Assembly: GCA_025351455.1 (NCBI GenBank)
Contig: JANXVW010000264.1
Location: 1-49,326, forward strand
Length of the DNA stretch: 49,326 bases
Reading direction: 5' to 3'
Source of the DNA: Betaproteobacteria bacterium
GTDB lineage: Bacteria > Pseudomonadota > Gammaproteobacteria > Burkholderiales > JACQAP01
Part shown: positions 42,843 through 49,326 of the stretch, piece after piece
Layout: every line of letters starts with the position of its first letter
Position numbering within the stretch: position 1 is the stretch's first letter
The notes under the pieces: model-generated
Seen by the model: the letters and a program-made list of their open reading frames with translations, nothing else
What the model was told of the DNA's origin: nothing
The model's database searches: none
Translations under genes and position numbers: made by a program

Positions 42843-42885
42843 ACTATCACACTTCAGGGGGAGCCAGTCGGTACGCTAGCGCAAA
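42843..42885 (-). promoter_or_regulatory. Promoter with degenerate CRP-like palindrome, copy C
   Basis: A weaker palindrome GGTACG-CTAG-CGCAAA (42870-42885, centre 42877.5) is again exactly 29.5 bp from a GATAGT -10 box (sense, 42848-42843). The site would be weaker than in A and B. Confidence 0.45.
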
Positions 42886-43050
42886 TCAGACTGAGACAAA
42901 CGCTGGAATACCCGCCAGGTCCGCCCAGTCGCACGGTGATTATCTGGATTAAATGCGATCAGCATGTTATTCATTTATCCCGTAATTTCAAAAAATACGA
43001 TTCGCAATTTGATCCAAAAGGAGGCGTCCTACAAATCGATTTTCGACTTG

Positions 43051-43079
43051 TTGACTTCTTGCATCGCACAAGCCATAAA
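43051..43079 (+). promoter_or_regulatory. Putative sigma70 promoter of the M61 peptidase gene
   Basis: TTGACT and CATAAA are separated by 17 bp, 40 bp before the ATG at 43119. The surrounding ~200 bp is AT-richer than the genes. Confidence 0.4.
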
Positions 43080-43118
43080 CGTGAAACGAATCAGCTTCCA
43101 GGCCCCTCCAAAAAAAAC

Positions 43119-44936
43119 ATGAACGAATCGCGAATCCTCTATTCCATCGTCCCGACCAACCCCGAAGCCCACTTGTTCGAAGTCCGCTGCACCGTCGACA
43201 ATCCGGATCCACGGGGCCAAACGTTCTCCTTGCCGACGTGGATTCCGGGCAGCTACCTGATCCGTGAATTCGCCAAGCACGTCGTGCGCATCCGCGCGCA
43301 CAGCGGCCGCAAGCTGCTGAGGCTGGTGAAACCGGACAAAAACACCTGGCAGGTCGAGCCGTTCGAAGGGCCTGTGACTCTGACGATGGAGGTCTACGCC
43401 TGGGATCTGTCAGTGCGTGGCGCGCATCTCGATACGACACACGCCTTCTTCAACGGTCCCGCCGTCTTTCTGCAAGTCGAAGGACGCGTGGACGAGCCGG
43501 TCGAAGTCGAGATCCTGCCGCCCAAAGGCGCGAAATACCGGAACTGGGGCGTGGCCACGGCGATGCGGCGCAAAGGCGCCAGGCCCTATCTGTTCGGCAC
43601 CTATGAAGCGGCGGACTACGACGAACTGATCGACCATCCGGTCGAGATGGGCACGTTCGAGCTGGCGACGTTCAGGGCCGGCGGCGTGCAGCACGACATC
43701 GCGATCACCGGCCGGCATCGCGCCGACATGCGGCGGCTCACGAAAGACCTGAAGACGCTATGCGAAACCCAGATCGCATTCTTCGGCACTCCCGCGCCGA
43801 TGGATCGTTACGTATTCCTGGTGACCGCGGTCGGTGACGGCTACGGCGGCCTGGAGCATCGCGCTTCGACGGCGCTGATCTGCGCGCGCAATGATTTGCC
43901 GCATGAAGGCATGGACAAGCCGAGCGGCGGCTATCGCACGTTTCTCGGCCTGGCCAGCCACGAGTATTTCCACACCTGGAACGTCAAGCGCATCAAGCCC
44001 GCCGCTTTTACCCCTTACGACCTCGATCGCGAGAATTACACGACGCTGTTGTGGGCCTTCGAGGGCTTCACCTCTTATTACGATGATCTGCTGCTCGTGC
44101 GTTCCGGGCTCATGCCGCGCGGCACTTACCTCGAAACCCTGGGCCGCAATATCACCACGCTTCTGCGCACCAGCGGCCGCAAGAAGCAGACGGTCGCGGA
44201 GTCGAGCTTCGATGCGTGGATCAAGTACTACCGCTCGGATGAAAACATGCCGAATGCCGGCGTCAGCTATTACGGCAAAGGCAGCCTGATCGGGTTGAGC
44301 CTCGACCTGATGATCCGCAACCAGACCGGCGGACGAAAATCGCTGGACGACGTGATGCGCGCATTGTGGAAACGCTACGGCATGACAGGAATCGGCGTCC
44401 CGGAAGATGGCATCGAAAAGATCGCCGAACAGGTGACCGGCGTGAAGCTCAAGCGCTTCTTCGACCAGGCGGTGCGCTCTACCGCAGACCTGCCGCTGCA
44501 GAAATTGCTGGATACGGTCGGCGTCGATATGGTGCTGAGGCCGGCGCGCTCAGGCGTGGATCGCCGTGAACGCAAGCCGACCCGCGCGGAACTCGCGGCC
44601 GATCGCGGTGTGGCGCTCGGCATTCGCACCGGCAGCGAAGGCGGGAACGTGCGCATCACGCACGTACTCGATGGCGGAACCGCCCAGCAGGCCGGGCTGT
44701 CTTCCGGCGACGTCGTCATTGCCATGGATGGACTGCGCGTCACGCTGGACAACTTCGAAACCCAGTTGTCGCGTTACAAGGCCGGCCAGATCATTACGCT
44801 GCACACGTTCCGTCGCGATGAACTCCATGTCGTGAACGTGACGTTGGCCGCCGCCAGGCCGGATGCCTGGTCGCTAACTGTCAACGACGATCCCGCCGGG
44901 GCCCGCAATCGCAAGCGCTGGCTTCATACGGATTAG
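43119..44936 (+). CDS. M61 family metallopeptidase with PDZ domain
   Basis: I chose ATG 43119 because the family N-terminus (I-L-Y-S-I-V-P-T-N-P-E-A-H-L-F-E-V) follows it; the frame upstream is non-protein-like. The 605-residue protein has the zinc motif H-E-Y-F-H-T-W-N-V-K-R-I-K-P (His281, Glu282, His285) and G-G-L-E-H before it. A C-terminal PDZ domain (~490-580) contains L-S-S-G-D-V-V-I-A-M-D-G. Relatives are glycyl aminopeptidases. No signal peptide is seen, so a cytoplasmic role is likely. It is not tied to the EPS genes. Confidence 0.9.
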   Translation: MNESRILYSIVPTNPEAHLFEVRCTVDNPDPRGQTFSLPTWIPGSYLIREFAKHVVRIRAHSGRKLLRLVKPDKNTWQVEPFEGPVTLTMEVYAWDLSVRGAHLDTTHAFFNGPAVFLQVEGRVDEPVEVEILPPKGAKYRNWGVATAMRRKGARPYLFGTYEAADYDELIDHPVEMGTFELATFRAGGVQHDIAITGRHRADMRRLTKDLKTLCETQIAFFGTPAPMDRYVFLVTAVGDGYGGLEHRASTALICARNDLPHEGMDKPSGGYRTFLGLASHEYFHTWNVKRIKPAAFTPYDLDRENYTTLLWAFEGFTSYYDDLLLVRSGLMPRGTYLETLGRNITTLLRTSGRKKQTVAESSFDAWIKYYRSDENMPNAGVSYYGKGSLIGLSLDLMIRNQTGGRKSLDDVMRALWKRYGMTGIGVPEDGIEKIAEQVTGVKLKRFFDQAVRSTADLPLQKLLDTVGVDMVLRPARSGVDRRERKPTRAELAADRGVALGIRTGSEGGNVRITHVLDGGTAQQAGLSSGDVVIAMDGLRVTLDNFETQLSRYKAGQIITLHTFRRDELHVVNVTLAAARPDAWSLTVNDDPAGARNRKRWLHTD

Positions 44937-44992
44937 GGCTTTCCACCCAATACAGATACCCTACGCGCGAAGCAAGTCGGAGTACCCTTTTA

Positions 44993-45215
44993 GGCACAGA
45001 GGGCACGGAGGACACGGAGAAGGGCAATGAAAGTGACGAACGGTATCAGTGGAAGGAAATATTGTGGCTGTAGCTATACTCACAATTGAAGCTAACCGTT
45101 GAGTCAGACATTTTCCAATTGTCCGTTAATATTCCACGGCTGCCTCAACCTCCGCCTATCGATCGTCCAGCATCTTTCCTTTGTTTTTCTCCGTATCCTC
45201 CGTGTCCTCTGTGCC
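44993..45215. repeat. Element with 29-bp inverted repeats
   Basis: The left arm 44993-45021 (GGCACAGAGG... to ...CACGGAGAA) matches the reverse complement of the right arm 45187-45215 at 27 of 29 positions. The ~165 bp between is AT-richer and has no gene. The CACAGAG/CACGGAG arm type is one I recall as widespread between genes in environmental bacteria. It lies between the M61 and spermidine synthase-like genes and fills most of the 298-bp gap. Confidence 0.75.
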
Positions 45216-45234
45216 TCCGTGTCGGGTGGAGGTA

Positions 45235-45957
45235 TTAAAGGACTATTTCGGAGCGAAGGCGCGCGATGGTGGGCAGGAGGTTGAGGCCGGTGCGGGACTT
45301 GAGTTTTTGGGCGGCGGAGCGCAGGTCGTCAAGCGCGCGGCGAATCGGTGCGCCAATCTTTGCAATCACGACGGTATTGGCGTCGCACGGCGGCAATGCC
45401 ACTACGCGATCGTCGAAGGCTTTGCGGATGGGATCGGCATTCGGTTTGTTCCGCGCACGGCTGAGCATGTTGGTCACCATCATGCCGCCGCCGGCAAGCC
45501 GCGCCCGGCACATGCGGTAAAACGGTGAAGTGTGCAGCCTGCCCGCGCTGCCATGGGCATCGAAGCCATCGACCAGGATGAGATCGAACCGGCGGCGCGT
45601 CGTTGCCATGTACTTGTACCCGTCCCCGATTTCGATATGCAGGCGCGCCGATTCTTCCGGTAATTCAAAAAACTGCCATGCGTTCAGGACCACCTCCGGA
45701 TCGATCTCCACCACGTCGAGTTTTGCTTTCGGGAAGTAGCGATGCAGAAAGCGTGTGATCGACGCCGCGCCGAGCCCGACCTGCAGCACGCTGCGCGGCC
45801 ATTCCTGACTCCGCGGCAAGAGCAACGGCACCATCATTTCGCGGGTGTAGTCGAGTTCGAGCGCCCAGGTGCGCGAGAGCCGCATCGCGCCCTGGATCCA
45901 ATGCGGATCGAACTGCAAATAACGCACACCGCGTTCTTCGTTGATACGGATGGGCAT
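45235..45957 (-). CDS. Spermidine synthase-like protein
   Basis: A 240-residue protein of the polyamine aminopropyltransferase/SAM-methyltransferase fold: V-L-Q-V-G-L-G-A-A-S-I-T-R-F, then L-D-V-V-E-I-D-P-E-V-V, H-I-E-I-G-D-G-Y-K-Y-M and L-I-L-V-D-G-F-D-A-H-G. It lacks the N-terminal beta-barrel of full SpeE and is shorter than usual (~280-300). True spermidine synthase activity is therefore uncertain. Confidence 0.83.
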   Translation of the reverse strand: MPIRINEERGVRYLQFDPHWIQGAMRLSRTWALELDYTREMMVPLLLPRSQEWPRSVLQVGLGAASITRFLHRYFPKAKLDVVEIDPEVVLNAWQFFELPEESARLHIEIGDGYKYMATTRRRFDLILVDGFDAHGSAGRLHTSPFYRMCRARLAGGGMMVTNMLSRARNKPNADPIRKAFDDRVVALPPCDANTVVIAKIGAPIRRALDDLRSAAQKLKSRTGLNLLPTIARLRSEIVL

Positions 45958-46163
45958 GTGGGTGGCGGAATTAGAAAGGGCGGAATACTACCTAATACTT
46001 GCAACCATTACACCCGCACGGTTGGGTGTAGACAGGTATTTGATGAGGCTGCTGGCAGATGCCGATGCAGGCCCGGTAGCGAAGGCGGCGAAAAGGATAT
46101 AAATTGAACGCAGTACAGCCCTGTCATCGCCCAAGGTCGCCTCACAAAAAAAGGAAGCGCGTC

Positions 46164-47063
46164 ATGGACACTTTCACCCCGCTGAGCGAACCGCTGCTGC
46201 AACTCGAATTCGATACCTGGCGGCCCGCCCTCCAGCCGGATTTGAGCGCGCGATTCGCGCTCGCGCTGGAAAAGGGAAAAGTCCTGTGCCTCACGCAACT
46301 GCCCTTCCTGCTTGCCCCAAAGGAGCAGGAATTCCTTTCGCCCGAATGGCTCAGCGGCAAGCGCAAGAACATCAGTCTCGAAGGCAAAGGCGTGCGCGGT
46401 TTCAGCGGACCCCCCGACGCGGTGCTCCGCATGCACGCCATGATCAAGCGTTACTCGGAACAGGCCGTCGGTTTGGTGACGCGTCTGTTTCCCGGCTACA
46501 CGGATCACATGAGGGTGGCGCGGGCGAGTTTCCGGCCCGGCGTTGTGGGGGAGTCGAAGACTTCCTGGAGAAAAGACGATTCGAGGCTGCACGTCGATGC
46601 GTTTCCGTCGCGACCGAATCGGGGCGAGCGCATTCTTCGCGTCTTCACCAACGTCAACCACCAGGGCATTCCCCGCGTCTGGCGCGTGGGCCAACCGTTC
46701 GAAAGCGCGGCCGGTCACTTTCTGCCCGACATTGCGCGGCCGTTGCCGGGCTCTGCGAAGCTGCTGCATGCATTGAAAATCACCAAGAGCGAGCGTAGCG
46801 AATACGACCACATCATGCTGCATCTGCATGACCGCATGAAGGCCGACGCGGATTACCAGAAGAACGCGCCCCAGCAGGAAATCCGCATCCAGCCCGGCAC
46901 GACCTGGATCTGTTTTTCAGACCAGGTCCTGCATGCAGCGATGTCCGGCCAGTACATGTTCGAACAGACCCTTCACCTGCCGGTCGCCGCGCAATATCAC
47001 CCGGAGTGGTCGCCCCTGCGGGTGCTCGAAAAGCTGCGCGCCACTCGTCTCACGGCCGGCTAG
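46164..47063 (+). CDS. Kdo hydroxylase (Fe(II)/2-oxoglutarate-dependent, KdoO family)
   Basis: I chose ATG 46164 with AGGAA 8 bp upstream. The 299-residue protein matches the Kdo_hydroxylase family: S-R-L-H-V-D-A-F-P-S-R-P (His-x-Asp metal pair), R-I-L-R-V-F-T-N-V-N, G-I-P-R-V-W-R-V-G-Q-P-F-E, and a distal His in D-Q-V-L-H-A-A-M-S-G. The family hydroxylates the Kdo residue of lipopolysaccharide inner core to the Ko form. This supports a betaproteobacterial source such as Burkholderia or Ralstonia relatives. Confidence 0.88.
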   Translation: MDTFTPLSEPLLQLEFDTWRPALQPDLSARFALALEKGKVLCLTQLPFLLAPKEQEFLSPEWLSGKRKNISLEGKGVRGFSGPPDAVLRMHAMIKRYSEQAVGLVTRLFPGYTDHMRVARASFRPGVVGESKTSWRKDDSRLHVDAFPSRPNRGERILRVFTNVNHQGIPRVWRVGQPFESAAGHFLPDIARPLPGSAKLLHALKITKSERSEYDHIMLHLHDRMKADADYQKNAPQQEIRIQPGTTWICFSDQVLHAAMSGQYMFEQTLHLPVAAQYHPEWSPLRVLEKLRATRLTAG

Positions 47064-47089
47064 TCTGCGTCGATCTCCAATCAACGCCT

Positions 47090-48664
47090 TCAGGAACTTT
47101 TTTTGCCGTCGATCATGAGCCAGGCACCCAGCGCGCTTAGTAATGCCAGTGCGGCGCTCAGCAGCATGATCCAGCGGAAACCGGCCACGTAGGCTTCGCC
47201 GATCGCGCGCCTTACCATTGCTGCGCTCGCGCCATCGAGGTTGGCGGGAAGCGCGGCGCCGGCGAGCTTGTCGCGCTGACCCTCGAGGAACGCCGCAACC
47301 TCGCGCGAAACATCCATCGCCAGGAGCTTCGTCGTCAGGCTGGAATCGAATACCCAGGCCATGACCATGCCGAAGACGGCAATGGCCAGCAGGGCGGCGG
47401 TCCTGGACACGGCGTTGTTCACCCCGGACGCAATGCCCGCCAGGTCCTGACCTATCGAATTCATCACCGTCGTCGTCAGGGGTGCGACGGTAACCGCCAT
47501 CCCGAAGCCGAGCACGACGACCGCCGGAAAAAATGTCAGCCAATAGCTGCCACCGATGCCGGGCCAGGCGAACAACGCGAAGCCGCAGGCGGCTATGGCC
47601 GGACCCGCCACGAGCGGCAGTTTCGCGCCCACCTGATCGACCAGTTTTCCAGACCAGCGCGACAGGAAGAACAGGATCAAGATGAACGGCAAAAGCGCCG
47701 CCCCGGCGGCGGTCGCGGAATATTCCTGGACCTGGATCAGGTTCAGCGGAAAAAAGAACAGGCCGCCGCCGAGCGCCGCATACAGCCAGAGGGTCAGCAA
47801 ATTGGCGCCCGCGAAATTGCGGTTCCTGAACAACGACAATGGCACCATGGGCGCGCGTGCGCGTTGCTCCGCCACTGCGAACAACGCCATCGCCGCAATG
47901 CCGGTCAGCAGTGCCGCGAGAACCGCGGCGGAATTCCAGTGCCGGGCCGGCGCTTCAATGAATGCGTACACGATGCCGCCGAGTCCGACCGTCGCGAGCA
48001 GCGATCCCCAGCCGTCGAGAGTCCGGGTCGCGGCGCTGCGGGTCTCGGGAACATGACGCCATCCGATCGCCAGCACGACTGCGGCCAGCGGCACGTTGAT
48101 GAGAAACGCCCACTTCCAGGAATAATGGTCCACCAGGAATCCTCCGATGACGGGACCGCCCGCCGCCGCGATGCCGCTGAAGCCGGACCAGGTACCGATG
48201 GCGCGGCCGCGTTCGTTTTCCGGAAAAGAGGCGCTGATGAGCGCCAGGCTGCCCGGTACCAGCAGCGCGCCGCCGATGCCCTGTAGCGCCCGCGCGAATA
48301 TCAGCATGTGCACGTCGCGGGACAGCGCACAGCCGGTGGACGCCGCGGCGAACAAGGCAATGCCGATCAGGAAAACATTGCGCCGCCCGAAGTGATCGCC
48401 GAGCGCGCCGCCCACCAGCAACAGCGAGGCGAGGAACAAGGCGTAGGACTCGACCACCCATTGCATTTCGGCTGCCGTCGCCTGCAAATCGCGCTGGATG
48501 GCGGGCAGCGCGACATTCACGACCGTACCGTCGATGAATGCCATGCCCGAGCCGATGATTGTCGCGACCAGCACCCAGCGCTTCACCGATGGCGCATGTG
48601 ACACCGCCGTATCCCCGTGCCGGATTGCGGCGTCGTCGCAAGGCGATTTGCCGATCTGGGTCAT
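47090..48664 (-). CDS. MFS transporter, DHA2/EmrB-QacA family
   Basis: A 524-residue protein with 14 predicted helices. Family motifs include F-I-D-G-T-V-V-N-V-A-L-P (motif D1), G-A-L-G-D-H-F-G-R-R-N-V-F (motif A) and R-A-L-Q-G-I-G-G-A-L-L-V-P-G-S-L-A (motif C region). It is a proton-driven drug or metabolite exporter. It converges on the Kdo hydroxylase gene with 26 bp between, and is divergent from the VOC gene. The substrate is unknown. Confidence 0.9.
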   Translation of the reverse strand: MTQIGKSPCDDAAIRHGDTAVSHAPSVKRWVLVATIIGSGMAFIDGTVVNVALPAIQRDLQATAAEMQWVVESYALFLASLLLVGGALGDHFGRRNVFLIGIALFAAASTGCALSRDVHMLIFARALQGIGGALLVPGSLALISASFPENERGRAIGTWSGFSGIAAAGGPVIGGFLVDHYSWKWAFLINVPLAAVVLAIGWRHVPETRSAATRTLDGWGSLLATVGLGGIVYAFIEAPARHWNSAAVLAALLTGIAAMALFAVAEQRARAPMVPLSLFRNRNFAGANLLTLWLYAALGGGLFFFPLNLIQVQEYSATAAGAALLPFILILFFLSRWSGKLVDQVGAKLPLVAGPAIAACGFALFAWPGIGGSYWLTFFPAVVVLGFGMAVTVAPLTTTVMNSIGQDLAGIASGVNNAVSRTAALLAIAVFGMVMAWVFDSSLTTKLLAMDVSREVAAFLEGQRDKLAGAALPANLDGASAAMVRRAIGEAYVAGFRWIMLLSAALALLSALGAWLMIDGKKSS

Positions 48665-48812
48665 TTCGTTTTAGTTCCGTTTGCGCCCGTTTCGTTCAGG
48701 ATGCCCGACCATGCGGAATCCTGTCACGGACGGTCCGTCAGTTTTGGCACCGCTGACGGGCACCTCCTGCGATAGCCGGATTCTCGTCAGGTTACCGTGC
48801 GCTTGATTGTAT

Positions 48813-48840
48813 TTGACCTACTCGTCTGCGAGGCGATAGA
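48813..48840 (+). promoter_or_regulatory. Putative sigma70 promoter of the VOC gene
   Basis: TTGACC and GATAGA are separated by 16 bp, about 55 bp before the start at 48896. Confidence 0.35.
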
Positions 48841-48895
48841 TTCATGGCTGAACAATCGTGAGGTAGTCCCTTCCCGGCAAAAACAGGAGGCATCG

Positions 48896-49285
48896 ATGCG
48901 TACGCTGACCAAGGCAGTAGTGACCACCATCCTTCCCGTCAAGGACATGGACCGGGCTCGTGATTTTTACGAGAAGAAGCTCGGGCTCGAACCTCGGGGA
49001 TTCGCGGCTGACGGGAATTATGTATTTGCCTGCGGGGGCGAAGCCCAGATCGCACTCATCACCAAGCCCGAAGGCACCAAGGCCGAGCACACGGCACTGA
49101 GCTTCGAAGTCCAGGGCATCGAGCGTGTCATCTCGGACCTGAAGGCCGAGGGCATCGTGTTTGAAGACTACGATTTCCCCAACCTCAGGACCGTCGACCA
49201 TGTGTGCGTCCTCGGCTCGGAGAAGGCAGCCTGGTTCAAGGACAGCGAAGGCAATTACCTGTGCGTACACGAGGGCCCGCACTGA
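48896..49285 (+). CDS. VOC (glyoxalase/bleomycin resistance-type) family protein
   Basis: I chose ATG 48896 because AGGAGG lies 6 bp upstream. The 129-residue protein has one VOC beta-alpha-beta-beta-beta unit pair (L-P-V-K-D-M-D-R-A-R-D-F-Y-E-K-K-L-G-L near the N-terminus, W-F-K-D-S-E-G-N-Y-L-C-V near the C-terminus). Family members bind a metal and range from glyoxalases to resistance proteins. The function here cannot be assigned. Confidence 0.88.
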   Translation: MRTLTKAVVTTILPVKDMDRARDFYEKKLGLEPRGFAADGNYVFACGGEAQIALITKPEGTKAEHTALSFEVQGIERVISDLKAEGIVFEDYDFPNLRTVDHVCVLGSEKAAWFKDSEGNYLCVHEGPH

Positions 49286-49288
49286 TCC

Positions 49289-49326
49289 ATGTCGAACAGG
49301 AAACTCGAACGAGCCGTGCAATTTTC
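49289..49326 (+). CDS. Possible start of a downstream gene (fragment)
   Basis: An ATG 4 bp after the VOC stop opens a frame (M-S-N-R-K-L-E-R-A-V) that runs off the window. Close spacing suggests co-transcription, but 12 codons are too few to judge. Confidence 0.25.
   Translation, partial: MSNRKLERAVQF

Noticed and set aside
1..49326. CRISPR arrays, rRNA, tRNA, prophage or transposase genes
   Set aside because: I saw no regularly spaced repeats, no tRNA-like cloverleaf and no phage or transposase motifs.

Overview
The window is GC-rich DNA from a Gram-negative bacterium, most likely a betaproteobacterium. The evidence is a methanolan-type eps gene set (EpsA, EpsB, EpsD, EpsE, EpsF, EpsG), a PEP-CTERM protein, a Kdo hydroxylase of the Burkholderia/Ralstonia kind and a PhoB-like regulator. 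About three quarters of the window is one exopolysaccharide (EPS) locus.

Positions 1-15,340 run mostly on the plus strand: the end of a Wzy/O-antigen-ligase-like polymerase, a Wzx-type flippase, a Gfo/Idh/MocA oxidoreductase, an NAD-dependent epimerase and a three-part glycosyltransferase fusion. An inverted pair follows (polysaccharide lyase and FemAB/GNAT-like acyltransferase). Then comes a compact set: stand-alone amino-acid-type adenylation enzyme, acyl carrier protein, GNAT-like protein, CelD/FemAB-like acyltransferase and cupin/JmjC-like protein. This set looks like a carrier-protein pathway for decorating the polymer with an (amino)acyl group.

Positions 15,587-36,401 run on the minus strand. 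Read 5' to 3' they are epsA regulator, PEP-CTERM protein, epsD, epsE, epsF, epsG, a GT4, a WbpP-like UDP-sugar 4-epimerase, a three-repeat lipoprotein, an asparagine synthase-like amidotransferase, a GT4, a heparinase II/III-type lyase, an AlgD-like GDP-mannose dehydrogenase, a methyltransferase, a GT4, a GNAT and a flavin reductase. epsB, the priming phosphosugar transferase, faces the other way at 36,584. EpsB starts the lipid-linked unit, the GT4 enzymes extend it, Wzx/Wzy flip and polymerise it, and EpsD/E/F/G control length and export. AlgD and WbpP homologues imply uronic acid and N-acetylgalactosamine-type sugars.

Positions 38,000-43,000 hold a PhoB-like regulator, a receiver-histidine kinase and two small lipoproteins, one with an ice-binding (DUF3494) domain. 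The regulator and both lipoprotein genes share a promoter layout: a TGTGCG-N4-CGCACA-type palindrome exactly 29.5 bp upstream of a GATAGT -10 box, then a ~100-nt leader with hairpins that appear to covary. This is the most novel-looking signal in the window. The last 6 kb are ordinary housekeeping genes: M61 peptidase, spermidine synthase-like protein, Kdo hydroxylase, MFS exporter and VOC protein.
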